From positions 1 to 47,350 of IMG/VR virus record IMGVR_UViG_3300046003_003527: 47,350 bases of DNA; one strand, written 5' to 3'. Shown piece after piece: positions 18,046-28,120 of the stretch. This DNA is from a virus. Both the position numbers and the translations under genes were made by a program. The notes beneath the pieces were generated by a model. The model was not told the DNA's origin and did no database searches. It saw nothing but the letters and a program-made list of their open reading frames with translations. Every line of letters starts with the position of its first letter. Within the stretch, counting starts at the first letter, position 1.

Positions 18046-18462
18046 ATGGCAATTAAAAAACAAACCTTTGGTATTGATTTTCCTTTCACTGAATCAAATA
18101 GTGGGGATTATGTTGGTTTGACCAGTATACCAGAAGCTGAGGTAAAATCTATGCTAATACACCTTCTTTTAACAAGAAGAGGTTCCAGATATTATTTACC
18201 AGATTTTGGTACAAATTTATATCAGTATATATTCGAACCACTTGATGAAACAACTCTTGGTAAGATTGAAAATGAAATTCAAGATGCTGTTGAAAAATAC
18301 ATACCGAATTTAAAATTAAATGCTATTAATATCACAAAAGTTGGGGATGAAACCGAATTTTTAAATAACACTGAAAAAGAACATCAAATTAGAATAAATT
18401 TAGATTACACAATAAGCTCTAAAACATTTTCAACGAGCGATAAATTATCAATAACAGTATAA
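18046..18462 (+). CDS. 25: gp25-like baseplate wedge protein (138 aa)
   Basis: gp25 family proteins nucleate sheath polymerisation at the inner baseplate. Family features are clear: an N-terminal FGIDFPF segment, the LLLTRRGSRYYLPDFGTNL core (residues about 40-60) with the conserved R-G-x-R-x-x-x-P-x-x-G-T pattern, then YIFEPLDE and a C-terminal beta-strand pair. The length equals T4 gp25 (132 residues) within a few residues. It begins the baseplate operon and is one base from the gp6-like gene, an order conserved in many myoviruses. Confidence 0.93.
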   Translation: MAIKKQTFGIDFPFTESNSGDYVGLTSIPEAEVKSMLIHLLLTRRGSRYYLPDFGTNLYQYIFEPLDETTLGKIENEIQDAVEKYIPNLKLNAINITKVGDETEFLNNTEKEHQIRINLDYTISSKTFSTSDKLSITV

Positions 18463-18463
18463 A

Positions 18464-20278
18464 ATGGCAAATAGACAAATAAATTATAGTAAAAGAGATT
18501 TCGCTGCATTAAAAACGGAGCAAATAAACTATATTAAACAATATTATCCTGAAGTTGTACAAAGCTTTAATGACGCATCAATATTATCGGTATTTTTAGA
18601 TTTAAATGCCGCTATCGCTGATAACTTAAACTTTCAAATCGATAGGGCTTTACAAGAGACCGTTTTAGACTATGCACAGGAAAAACAATCATTATATAAC
18701 ATAGCTAAGACTTATGGTCTTAAATTACCTACAAAATCGTCTGCCGTAGCTGTTGTGGAGTTTACGGTTCAAGTACCTGCTTATGGTGATCAAGAAGATA
18801 TTAGATACCTACCTATTATTAAATCTGGTACACAAGTATCAAACGGTGAAAATACATACGAATTATTATATGATGTTGATTTTGCTTCAGCAACAAATAT
18901 TTCAGGTAATGTTGATAGAACAAAAATACCTATTTTTATTAATAACAATATTAGTGCTTATTTATTAACAAAAACTGGTATTATTATAGCTGGTACAACA
19001 AAAGTTTATAACCAAACATTTGTTAACTCAATACCTTTTTATAAAATAGTTTTACCCGAAAACAACGTTTTATCTGTTGAATCAATAATTCATAAAGCTG
19101 GTACAACATTTACTATAACACCAACTGATAGTGAGTTTATTAACAGTCCAAATAGATGGTATGAGGTACCTTCATTGGCTGAAGACAGTGTTTTTGTTGA
19201 GGATACAAATTCTCCTAGGGTAAATGGTATCGCTAAAGGAATCTACCAAAAAATTGATAAAAGATATATCACTGAATTTACACCAAAAGGTTTTTGTACA
19301 GTAACGTTTGGTGCTCAAACAGACTCATCTTTTGATATTTTAGATGATTTCTTAGATGGTGGTACGTTTAACCTTAAAAGTTTCTTAAGAAATGGTAGTT
19401 TAGGTTTGGCACCAATAGCAAATACAACAGTATTTGTTAAATATAGGATTGGTGGTGGTGTTGGTACAAACGCTGGTCCTGGTACGATAACAACTATTAA
19501 TAGACTAACCGCAAATATAAATGGCCCTGATGCGGCGGTTAATTCAACGGTACAAGCATCGATATCAGTTACAAACAGAACACCAGCTGTTGGTGGATCT
19601 GATGAACCAACTATTGAGGAATTAAGAAATTATATTGGTTATAATTTTGCTGCTCAAAATAGAGCTGTAACATTAAATGATTATAAAGTTTTACTATTAA
19701 GTATGCCGAGTAAATTTGGTACACCAGCAAAAACAAGTATAACACAAAAACAAAATAAAATTGAGATAGGTGTTTTATCATATGACGCTAATGGTGATAT
19801 ATCAAATACAGTTACATCTTTATTGATGGAAAATATAGCAGCGTATTTATCAAAATTTAGAATGATAAATGATTATGTTATTGTTAAACCAGCTGAAATA
19901 ATTGATTTAGGTTTTGAAATCGGTGTATTGGTTGAAAACGGTCAACAAATAGCGTCAGTATCAAACATAACAACAATTGTTAAGAACGAATTTTTGGATG
20001 AGAAAAAACAATTAGGTAAGAGTTATAGTGTTGGTGAGATGATCAAAAAAATAACACAAGTTGATGGTGTTTTAAATGTAAACTATGTTAAAGCGTTTAA
20101 TAAAACAGGTGTTGGTTATTCAACCAATACAACAAGCCAATCTTTAATTGACACTGCAACTGGTGAAATGGATATAACAAATAATTATATCGTTGTTGAT
20201 GAGTATCAAATGTTAAATATTAGAAACAGTGATGTTGATATAAAAGTGATACCAGTTATCGCAACAGGAATTAGTTAA
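18464..20278 (+). CDS. 6: gp6-like baseplate wedge protein, baseplate J family (604 aa)
   Basis: gp6/J-type proteins form the iris-like ring of the inner baseplate. The N-terminal region (INYSKRDFAALKTEQINYIK, then DLNAAIADNLNFQIDRALQE at about 45-65) is characteristic of T4 gp6 relatives. The C-terminal half carries the J-type core: GSDEPTIEELRNYIGYNF and RAVTLNDYKVLLLSMP at about 375-420, followed by beta-rich domains. Length is close to T4 gp6 (660). It sits directly after the gp25-like gene, which reinforces the call. Confidence 0.9.
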   Translation: MANRQINYSKRDFAALKTEQINYIKQYYPEVVQSFNDASILSVFLDLNAAIADNLNFQIDRALQETVLDYAQEKQSLYNIAKTYGLKLPTKSSAVAVVEFTVQVPAYGDQEDIRYLPIIKSGTQVSNGENTYELLYDVDFASATNISGNVDRTKIPIFINNNISAYLLTKTGIIIAGTTKVYNQTFVNSIPFYKIVLPENNVLSVESIIHKAGTTFTITPTDSEFINSPNRWYEVPSLAEDSVFVEDTNSPRVNGIAKGIYQKIDKRYITEFTPKGFCTVTFGAQTDSSFDILDDFLDGGTFNLKSFLRNGSLGLAPIANTTVFVKYRIGGGVGTNAGPGTITTINRLTANINGPDAAVNSTVQASISVTNRTPAVGGSDEPTIEELRNYIGYNFAAQNRAVTLNDYKVLLLSMPSKFGTPAKTSITQKQNKIEIGVLSYDANGDISNTVTSLLMENIAAYLSKFRMINDYVIVKPAEIIDLGFEIGVLVENGQQIASVSNITTIVKNEFLDEKKQLGKSYSVGEMIKKITQVDGVLNVNYVKAFNKTGVGYSTNTTSQSLIDTATGEMDITNNYIVVDEYQMLNIRNSDVDIKVIPVIATGIS

Positions 20279-20280
20279 TT

Positions 20281-22566
20281 ATGGAAAAAAACATTAGAAT
20301 AGTTTTAAATGATAACCAAACAAATGAAAGGATACAATTAAACTTAGAAGACGATTTTGATAATCTAGAAATTTTAAGTTTAAAAATATCCAGTACAGAT
20401 GCTTATAGAAAATCTTCATCTGATTTTGGGGTTATTGTTGGTAGGGTTCAGACAACAAATGGGTATGGTTTACAAAACGCTAGGGTATCGATATTTGTAC
20501 CTATAACAGGTGATGACAAACTTAGACCAGAGATAACTGAACTATACCCATTTGAAACGGTTAATGATCAATTTCCTAATGGAGTTAGATATAACTTATT
20601 ACCTAGAAATAGGAATCAAAACCCAAGTCATAGAGCTGTAGGTAATTTACCAAACACAAACGATTTTGTTCATTATCCACAATATGTTGAGATAATGGAG
20701 AAGTATTATAAGTATACCGCAGTAACAAATGATTCTGGTGATTATATGATATTTGGTGTACCTGTTGGTTCACATAGCATAATGATGGATTTCGATCTTT
20801 TTGACACAAAAAGTTTTGAATTATCCGCTAATGATTTAATTGAAACAACAACACAATATACGAGTATACAAGCCATAGCCACATCAACAGGTACAGCTAA
20901 TTCCTCAGATATCAATCAAATACCGAATTACATTTATCAATCGGATGGCACTTTTAATGTTGAGGTAAAAACAAACATTAATGAGATGCCTAATATATTT
21001 AATGAGGTAAAACAAATTAATGTTTCACCTTTCTGGGGTGATGATGTTGAACATGATATTGGTATCACAAGATGTGATTTCAAAGTTAATTATAATTACA
21101 CACCAACAGCAATATTTTTTGGTTGGGTTGCAAGCCCAAGTGCTGGTTATCATATAAAAAGTGATTACAGTTTTTCTCTTTTTGATGAAAAACCGTTGGA
21201 AGTTTTTGGTTTTGATAAATCATTAAATCGTGATACATGTGAGGTTTGGCCACTTGATAATATGGTTGTTGTTGTTTATAGGTTAGATGATAAACTAACA
21301 CCAGGTAGTAGGGTTAGAGTCGGGGCTTTTAAAGCAGAACCTCATACAGGTATATTTAGGATTTCATTACCCATGTATATGGACTATTATAAGTTAACTC
21401 AATTTGGTGATATGGTACCAACTGACGACACCAAAAATAGTATACCAACGAAAGGCTATTACGCTTTTGAGTTATATGAAAACGGAGAAGCTTTTCAAAC
21501 TAGAATACCGTGGGGTGGATACGCTTTAACACCAACACCAGGTATAAGAATACCAGCGTCAGTAAATGGCGAACCATTGACAGGTGGATGGGAAGGTACC
21601 ACAAACGGTTTGTTTGAATATGATTTAATTAATAAAAAACGAAAATTTTATACATTAAAAACAAAGTATACTAAACATAGAGTTGATAATGTTGCACTCC
21701 CTGGTAGCGAATTAACATATTTTCCGTCAATAAACCCTAATAAGGATATTGAGTGGAATTTTCCTGTTAGTAGGGAAGATGCTATCTATATTGAAAATGT
21801 TGAGATAATTGGTTCAGCTTTAATACCAAGATATTCTATTGATGTTAATCCTGATTTTTTTGATTATAATAAAACTGATTACACAAACGAAAATTATGAT
21901 AAAGATTACGACCCATATATGATTTATCCTGTAAATATACTAAATTATATATATATACCACCTGAAAATTCTTACGGTGAACCAGTTAAAACTTATGAAT
22001 ACCATACTGGTATCGGTTCTGGTTTATTTGGTTTAAATCAAGGTAAAGTGTTTAGTCAAATATTTAGAGGTAATGACTTTTTAGATTATAATACTGGTGA
22101 AAATTTTTATGGGGATAGCAGAACCTATAATTTTGGTGATAATTCAGACGGTCCTTTAAATTTAAGTTTATTTGCTGTTGAATTAGCTAAGAGTAATGAA
22201 GCAACAACAAATGATTCTGGTGTACACAGGAGATTCACACAGGCGTATAGTCCTACTATGACATTCGGTCCATTTATATCCTCATCGAGAGGTTTTACTA
22301 CCCTTGGATTACCTGGGGTTACATTTAATAGTAATAAATATTCTGTTCTAGAAACATCAATATATGATATTACTGACGAATTAAAAGAATTAATAGATGA
22401 TAAGGTTTATACTTCATACGGTTTTTATACTGGTAATGCGGCACCAACATCATTCGATCCAGACATTTCAAATAGATACAAAGGTAATTACTATTATTTT
22501 GGTTATTGGGATGGTTCAAATGTATTAAAATCAATAGAAAAAAATTATTTTACAAACAATGGGTGA
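20281..22566 (+). CDS. Unknown baseplate-operon protein with carboxypeptidase-regulatory-like domain (761 aa)
   Basis: Residues about 47-172 resemble a carboxypeptidase-regulatory/transthyretin-like beta-sandwich: GVIVGRVQTTNGYGLQNARV at the start, and TNDSGDYMIFGVPVGSHSI as the typical D-G-x-Y-x-x-x-x-v-P-x-G segment near the end, with a long insertion between. The remainder is rich in Tyr, Asn, Asp and Gly and appears mostly beta, with no membrane segment. It begins two bases after the gp6-like gene and overlaps the next gene by eight bases. By position it should be a baseplate wedge or peripheral protein. I cannot match it to a specific T4 protein. Confidence 0.7.
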   Translation: MEKNIRIVLNDNQTNERIQLNLEDDFDNLEILSLKISSTDAYRKSSSDFGVIVGRVQTTNGYGLQNARVSIFVPITGDDKLRPEITELYPFETVNDQFPNGVRYNLLPRNRNQNPSHRAVGNLPNTNDFVHYPQYVEIMEKYYKYTAVTNDSGDYMIFGVPVGSHSIMMDFDLFDTKSFELSANDLIETTTQYTSIQAIATSTGTANSSDINQIPNYIYQSDGTFNVEVKTNINEMPNIFNEVKQINVSPFWGDDVEHDIGITRCDFKVNYNYTPTAIFFGWVASPSAGYHIKSDYSFSLFDEKPLEVFGFDKSLNRDTCEVWPLDNMVVVVYRLDDKLTPGSRVRVGAFKAEPHTGIFRISLPMYMDYYKLTQFGDMVPTDDTKNSIPTKGYYAFELYENGEAFQTRIPWGGYALTPTPGIRIPASVNGEPLTGGWEGTTNGLFEYDLINKKRKFYTLKTKYTKHRVDNVALPGSELTYFPSINPNKDIEWNFPVSREDAIYIENVEIIGSALIPRYSIDVNPDFFDYNKTDYTNENYDKDYDPYMIYPVNILNYIYIPPENSYGEPVKTYEYHTGIGSGLFGLNQGKVFSQIFRGNDFLDYNTGENFYGDSRTYNFGDNSDGPLNLSLFAVELAKSNEATTNDSGVHRRFTQAYSPTMTFGPFISSSRGFTTLGLPGVTFNSNKYSVLETSIYDITDELKELIDDKVYTSYGFYTGNAAPTSFDPDISNRYKGNYYYFGYWDGSNVLKSIEKNYFTNNG

Positions 22567-24226
22567 TATCGTTGAAGTATTAGGGTCAAAAAAGTTTAAT
22601 GGTGCTACCAATGAAACGTTAAAATCTAGGATCATACTAGAACAACCTGCTATGGTTAGAAATGAATATAATTTATTTACTAATATATCACAGGATGATC
22701 AGTTTGTTAAGGAGAAAAATGAAAACCTAAAATATAAAATTTATGGTACAATATCACCTATCGTATCAAAAGAAGTACACTATAGAGACGTAAAAATAAA
22801 TGTTAATAAAAATATTTTAGATTTTAATAAAAATAATTGGTCTGTTGTTTTAGCAATACCAGTTAAATTTAATGCAGCTAAAGGTAAAAAAGAGTATGCG
22901 ATAAAATATACATCAGACAACGTAAGTAAGATATTTAATATCGATTTTTCAAAAGGTTTACCAGCTAGTGTAATGTACCCAAACCTTAAAATGTCTGATA
23001 AAAGATTTTCTTTTTTATTACATTTTGAACACAATTTTTTAATCGGTGATACGGTTTATGTAAGAAGTGAAGATACTCTTAAATTGGCGAGCGGTGCTTA
23101 TAATATTGTGAATGTTGATGGTAATAAAATCACAATAGATGCTCCAATATCAACTCTTAGTTTTAACAAAGATGTGGTATCAGAAAAACAATTATTACCT
23201 GATAATAATACCACAGCGGTTCGAATGGGTGTTACAACAACACCACCTCAAAATTCGTATACTGGTGTTATAAGAAATGTTCAAACAAAAGATAATACAA
23301 CTATTTTAAATGCGTTAAAAAACCCAAGACCAGCACCATATAATTTAATAGAACCAAAATTCTTTATTTCAAAAGTTGTTGATAATGAGGTTTTAGAGTA
23401 TTACGTTAAACAACTAAAAATCGTTAAAATAGTTGATGAACTTGATCAATGTGGTTTTGCTAATAATCTTTTTAATAGTGAATTAATAAATTATTATTTC
23501 ACTGATGATTTAGATGTTAATAGTTTATATGATAATAAAAATGAACCAATAACCGAATGTTATCTTGGTATCATAAAAAATGGGCCAACAAAAACAAATG
23601 TGTTTGAAGCTGTTGAATCTAATTTTAATTATTTAATTGATTATACAAATACTGGTGAGGGTATAAAAACCGTGGCTGAAAAATCAACATCTGACGTTTC
23701 TGATAAACCAGATTTAAATAATATTTTAGATTATGGTATTTGTGAATATTCTTCCGAATTATTAACCGAAACGTTAATATCACCAGTAATGCATAATTTT
23801 TTCCATAATGATGTTATATTTAAGTACAAACCATTCTATGAGATAAAGTTAAGGTTAAAATCAACATATGTAGAGGATTCTGTATCAAATAGATTTATAC
23901 CAACGTATGCTGTCTATAGTAGAAAAAACGATAAATTTATTTGGAGAGATATACTAGATATAGGTTTTTCTGATGATGAAGGTAATTTAATAGATTTACC
24001 TTTTTTAAACGGTAGTAGGTATCTCTATCAAAGATTAAATTTTCATGTTTTAAGTGAAAAAAATAAAACTAAAAAATACGCTTTAAATGTTAATGATATA
24101 ACAAACATTGATTCGGTTAATATTACCGTTGATTATATAAGAAATGTTACTGACGATTTATTTGGTGATAATAATAACGATACTAATAACGATTCATTCC
24201 AAACCTATACCGATAAGAAATGTTAA
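22559..24226 (+). CDS. Unknown baseplate-operon protein (555 aa)
   Basis: This is a soluble, Asn/Asp/Lys-rich protein with mostly beta-prone segments and no recognisable catalytic motif or signal peptide. The stretch LIGDTVYVRSEDTLKLASGAYNI followed by VDGNKITIDAPI (residues about 160-200) looks like a small beta-barrel. The start overlaps the preceding gene by eight bases, and the end overlaps the next by seven, so it is translationally embedded in the baseplate operon. A structural role is inferred from context alone. Confidence 0.7.
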   Translation: MGDIVEVLGSKKFNGATNETLKSRIILEQPAMVRNEYNLFTNISQDDQFVKEKNENLKYKIYGTISPIVSKEVHYRDVKINVNKNILDFNKNNWSVVLAIPVKFNAAKGKKEYAIKYTSDNVSKIFNIDFSKGLPASVMYPNLKMSDKRFSFLLHFEHNFLIGDTVYVRSEDTLKLASGAYNIVNVDGNKITIDAPISTLSFNKDVVSEKQLLPDNNTTAVRMGVTTTPPQNSYTGVIRNVQTKDNTTILNALKNPRPAPYNLIEPKFFISKVVDNEVLEYYVKQLKIVKIVDELDQCGFANNLFNSELINYYFTDDLDVNSLYDNKNEPITECYLGIIKNGPTKTNVFEAVESNFNYLIDYTNTGEGIKTVAEKSTSDVSDKPDLNNILDYGICEYSSELLTETLISPVMHNFFHNDVIFKYKPFYEIKLRLKSTYVEDSVSNRFIPTYAVYSRKNDKFIWRDILDIGFSDDEGNLIDLPFLNGSRYLYQRLNFHVLSEKNKTKKYALNVNDITNIDSVNITVDYIRNVTDDLFGDNNNDTNNDSFQTYTDKKC

Positions 24227-26382
24227 AAAAAACTTTTAAAACAAACACATCGTTAATAACAAATCTATTTGTTTCCTCGGAAGATAACGCTTCCGACACT
24301 GATTTTGTGTTTCAAAATATATTAGATGTTGAATCGTTAGCTAATATTAATGGTGTTATCGATTTTGAATCAATTGAGTATAAGCACGTTAATGATAGTG
24401 TTGAATTTGATATATTTTTTTTACAATATCTATTAAAAGATGAAATAGACCAAATGAAAAATTATGTTGAATCATCTTTTAATGATTACAGCGATAAAGT
24501 TCTTTCGATAAAAACGAGTGTTAAAAGTGAGTTATTTGAGATAAGGGATGACAATGATTTAAGAGCACCACAGTTTGACGGAACACTTGAATTAACTAGA
24601 AATGAGATAAAAGATAATAAACCATATGTTGTTGTTGACCCGTTTGTTGAAATAAGAAAAAATTATCCATCAAAACCAGGTTACCCACATTTTTATAATA
24701 CATTTGCTTTCCCTTTTTGGGAAAAAAAAGATGCTTGGGTTGATTTAAAATATGGTTTTAATAACAAAACATATACATATAACTCTTTTTTGATGATTGA
24801 GATATATGATACCTATGAGGTTGAAAAACAAAAAAAGATAACAACAATACCAATATATGTTTCGGACAGATATCTTTTTAAGGAAAAGAGAGAAACAAAA
24901 ACATATAATGTTAACGATGGGCTTGGTAATCTAGTAGAATCTGTAATAGAGGGTATAACACAAAAAAGACCAGTTTTTAATTTATCAGAAGGTATTGATG
25001 GGTATTCTTTTTTCTTTTTAAAGAAATATATTAAATCTGATTTTTACGTTAAATTTTATTTTTGGGATGCCTTAAACGGTAAAAAAATACAATTCATCCC
25101 ATCAGGAAAAAGTAATAATAGAAAGAAATGGTTACAAGACGTTGAAGTTTTTAATCAAAAAGATTTATATTTAAAATATGAATTAGATTATACAAATAAA
25201 AAATATAAGATTTTTGATTTAAATAACACAACAGGTGATTTTGATATAGAAGTTGATAAAATTGATTTATATGAATTTGCTTATGATGATTACTGGTCAA
25301 AGTTTTTTGTTGCCAATACACAACCAACAAATGTAAAACCAACACAAATTGTTCCAGTATATACAGACATACTACCTTTTAAAAACAAAATTACTGGTAA
25401 GTATTCTTTAACGGATACAAAATATCTCACAGTAAAAGATGGTATTAGAGGTGAACAGGAAGTTATTGATGTATCCATAGGTACAAAATTTGAATATGTT
25501 TATGGTCCTATTGGTACCGCTTTTAATAATAATTCTACTGCTAATAATGATTATGGGTTTACCCTAGTTGAGGTACCTGATGTTAAGGGTAATTATTACG
25601 GTTATTTTCTTACCTTAGCAAATAATATTGATACGAAAACAATAGGTTTATTAAACATAAGAGATGTAAAATCTGGTATTGTAAATATAAAAGGGTCTAA
25701 AAAAAGAATAGAATCGATTTTATTAAAAAATATAAACAAAGATAATAAAGGGTTTTTAATTGAAAGTCTTTCACTAGAAAATGTTAAATTTACATCAAAC
25801 GAACAAAGTGTCGATTTATCAAACACAAGTACTTTATCATACGCAGTTCAAAATTATCCAATAGGAACCACTACATATACAGAAACACATGTTTTACCAA
25901 AAATAAATAATAAAAAAACTTTTAGTGATCTTGATACATTGTTTGGTGAAGCTTTTGAGCAGTATAAACTAAAGGTTGAAGGTAAATCACATAATATTAA
26001 TCAAGATATTTACGATAACTTAAGCCAAAGAATTTTTGCTAACATGAGTGCTTTGGGTGAACAGATTAACCTACCTATAAATATCCCTAGCCCAGGTGAT
26101 GCGTATACTCCGCAAAATCTTACGCAAAAATTAGTAACCGAACCTTTATTTAAAGAACAAACATTTACTTTAATAGCCAGTACTATATCAAATAAAATGT
26201 TATATGATCAAGAAATTTTAATATCACTTGACCTGGTTTTTGGTAAATTAGGTTTATTTTATGCTGGTATTATTAAAGAGATGAATATTAATGGGACGTT
26301 AGTTATTAATTACATTGAATCAGATAATACTACCGCAACAACACAAAAATTAAGTATTCCAATTAATATTGATATAAAATAA
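24220..26382 (+). CDS. Unknown baseplate-operon protein (720 aa)
   Basis: This is a large, beta-rich, Tyr/Asp/Lys-rich protein. The N-terminal 60 residues are Asn/Ser/Asp-rich. A region at about residues 140-175 contains DPFVEIRKNYPSKPGYPHFY and FAFPFWEKKDAWVD. A helical stretch near residues 570-615 includes LDTLFGEAFEQYKLKVEG. No enzyme motif is seen. It overlaps both neighbours (seven bases before; the stop and next start share base 26382 as TAATG). Probable virion component, function unknown. Confidence 0.7.
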   Translation: MLKKTFKTNTSLITNLFVSSEDNASDTDFVFQNILDVESLANINGVIDFESIEYKHVNDSVEFDIFFLQYLLKDEIDQMKNYVESSFNDYSDKVLSIKTSVKSELFEIRDDNDLRAPQFDGTLELTRNEIKDNKPYVVVDPFVEIRKNYPSKPGYPHFYNTFAFPFWEKKDAWVDLKYGFNNKTYTYNSFLMIEIYDTYEVEKQKKITTIPIYVSDRYLFKEKRETKTYNVNDGLGNLVESVIEGITQKRPVFNLSEGIDGYSFFFLKKYIKSDFYVKFYFWDALNGKKIQFIPSGKSNNRKKWLQDVEVFNQKDLYLKYELDYTNKKYKIFDLNNTTGDFDIEVDKIDLYEFAYDDYWSKFFVANTQPTNVKPTQIVPVYTDILPFKNKITGKYSLTDTKYLTVKDGIRGEQEVIDVSIGTKFEYVYGPIGTAFNNNSTANNDYGFTLVEVPDVKGNYYGYFLTLANNIDTKTIGLLNIRDVKSGIVNIKGSKKRIESILLKNINKDNKGFLIESLSLENVKFTSNEQSVDLSNTSTLSYAVQNYPIGTTTYTETHVLPKINNKKTFSDLDTLFGEAFEQYKLKVEGKSHNINQDIYDNLSQRIFANMSALGEQINLPINIPSPGDAYTPQNLTQKLVTEPLFKEQTFTLIASTISNKMLYDQEILISLDLVFGKLGLFYAGIIKEMNINGTLVINYIESDNTTATTQKLSIPINIDIK

Positions 26383-27224
26383 TGACAACAATTTTAATAA
26401 ACGGTGAAGATAGGGTTATTAACCTGTACCTTGAATCAAAAATCGATCCAAACGGATCTTTTGTTTTACCATACCATTATGAATCAAGCGATAAAATTGC
26501 ACAAATTGAAGCTACATTAGCTGATAATGAGTTATTTATAACAGGTAAACCGACTCAAAAATATATAACAAATACTGTTAACGTATCAACTATCGAAGAA
26601 GTTAAAGCACATTTTTTACCATCTCCAGATAAATATTTTATCCAAGGTGTGACTGATAGTAAATTTTCGTTATTAGACCTTAGTTATCCTAAAAATGTGG
26701 CTTTAAAACAAAATAGGGTAGAAAATAGGGTAGAAAATAGGGGTAATATCCGAGAAGCGAGGTTTTTTGATAACACAACGTCTTTTGATGACGTAAAATT
26801 TTTTGACGGTAATGGACCCATAGAAACCCCACCACCAAAAAATATTAGAGTTGGTAAAAAGGTGGAAATAAGCGGTACTGATGTTGTTGGTATGATTTTA
26901 TTGGAATCTGATGCTAGAATTGAATATGTTTTATATTTAGATACACCAAATCCTATATTATATGTTGATAATGCTAATGGAAGTACTATATTTAAATATA
27001 TGAGAAATGATTTGGATGAAGTCATTAGACCAGGGTTAAATTATTATTCTAACATGGTTGACGAACCAAAAGTTTTATCTGAAGTATTTATAGAAAGAGG
27101 AACAAATAATGCGTTTGAACCGATGAGAAAACTAAAAAATGTTAAAGATTTAAATGAATTGGTAAAAACAGGATTTGGGTACTACAAAATAAACACAAGA
27201 GGATATAATTTTAAAGATAAATAA
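26382..27224 (+). CDS. Unknown baseplate-operon protein (280 aa)
   Basis: This is a mixed alpha/beta protein with a short repeated peptide NRVENRVENRG near residues 110-120, made by a 12-base tandem repeat. A Pro-rich hinge (ETPPPKNIRVGKK) separates an N-terminal part from a beta-rich C-terminal part that ends in a GFGYYKINTRGYNF segment. Its start overlaps the previous stop and its stop is two bases before the next ATG. A structural role is inferred from the operon. Confidence 0.7.
   Translation: MTTILINGEDRVINLYLESKIDPNGSFVLPYHYESSDKIAQIEATLADNELFITGKPTQKYITNTVNVSTIEEVKAHFLPSPDKYFIQGVTDSKFSLLDLSYPKNVALKQNRVENRVENRGNIREARFFDNTTSFDDVKFFDGNGPIETPPPKNIRVGKKVEISGTDVVGMILLESDARIEYVLYLDTPNPILYVDNANGSTIFKYMRNDLDEVIRPGLNYYSNMVDEPKVLSEVFIERGTNNAFEPMRKLKNVKDLNELVKTGFGYYKINTRGYNFKDK
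26710..26743 (+). repeat. 12-bp in-frame tandem repeat, about 2.8 copies
   Basis: The unit AAAATAGGGTAG occurs twice and is followed by a partial third copy. It encodes the NRVENRVENRG peptide in the 280-residue protein. Copy-number change would keep the reading frame. Confidence 0.85.
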
Positions 27225-27226
27225 AT

Positions 27227-28120
27227 ATGGCAATTGGTGTATACGGAGTTAAAAGACCAGCAGATGTTGACCCTTCAGACATAGAAGTTATTGTTTTATA
27301 CAGTAAAACAAGAAATTCAACTGAAACGCAGACTGTTACAAAATTAAAAGGTACCGATGTTATTAAACAGGTATTTGACCCAACAAACGCTGTTGAGGTA
27401 TTAGGTGGTATGTATAATTTAGAGTTACCTAAAACAGTTTTTAACGCTAGAGGGTATTATACAGTCTATATTAGACCTGCTCAAATAAGAATACAAATTG
27501 AGGATTGTGCTGAATTAGCAACTTTTCCAGATATAAAAGGTCTTGTGTTTAACACAACAAGTGTACCAACTGAATTTCAAAGTAAATTCACTAATAACGG
27601 TTTAGATGGTTATAGAGTTGAGTATTTAAATGAGAACGGTAGTAAACAATCAAATATCTACAGGATTATCACATCCTCTTTTATTGTTGAACCAGTACAG
27701 GTAGACACACCGAATAGTTCAGTAAAAACAATTAAATACACATACAATAATGTTGGATCACTATTGTTTTGTACGGTAACACCAAACGCAGCACCAAGTT
27801 TTAAACCAACTGCAACACCATTTATTGGTTATAAAGGTCAAAATGTTATAATAACGAATACAAGTTTTACACCACAAATACTTGAGGTTGAATTAGTTAA
27901 CTATGATATTGAAAGTTTGGCAATCGCTTTATATTCCAATCAAACAAAATCAATGGAAGATGGTATATACACATTGTATGATTTCGATAATAACATCTAC
28001 GCTCAATATGATTTATATGAGATTAAAGATAGTACAGATAATAAATTGTATGAAGTTAGAACAAAAAGAGATAATATAGATACAACAAAAGATTTAAATA
28101 ATATAGTAGGAAATGGCTAA
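27227..28120 (+). CDS. Unknown baseplate-operon protein (297 aa)
   Basis: This beta-rich protein begins MAIGVYGVKRPADVDPSDIEV. Its middle (IRPAQIRIQIEDCAELATFP) and C-terminal part (PFIGYKGQNVIITNTSFTPQ) suggest several small beta-sandwich units. It has no signal peptide, membrane segment or catalytic motif. It starts two bases after the 280-residue gene and overlaps the giant downstream gene by eight bases. It could connect wedge and fibre proteins, but this is positional guesswork. Confidence 0.7.
   Translation: MAIGVYGVKRPADVDPSDIEVIVLYSKTRNSTETQTVTKLKGTDVIKQVFDPTNAVEVLGGMYNLELPKTVFNARGYYTVYIRPAQIRIQIEDCAELATFPDIKGLVFNTTSVPTEFQSKFTNNGLDGYRVEYLNENGSKQSNIYRIITSSFIVEPVQVDTPNSSVKTIKYTYNNVGSLLFCTVTPNAAPSFKPTATPFIGYKGQNVIITNTSFTPQILEVELVNYDIESLAIALYSNQTKSMEDGIYTLYDFDNNIYAQYDLYEIKDSTDNKLYEVRTKRDNIDTTKDLNNIVGNG

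Noticed and set aside
26684-27025. 113-codon open frame on the - strand
   Set aside because: It is a shadow of the 280-residue gene, with composition typical of a reverse-complement reading of AT-rich coding DNA.
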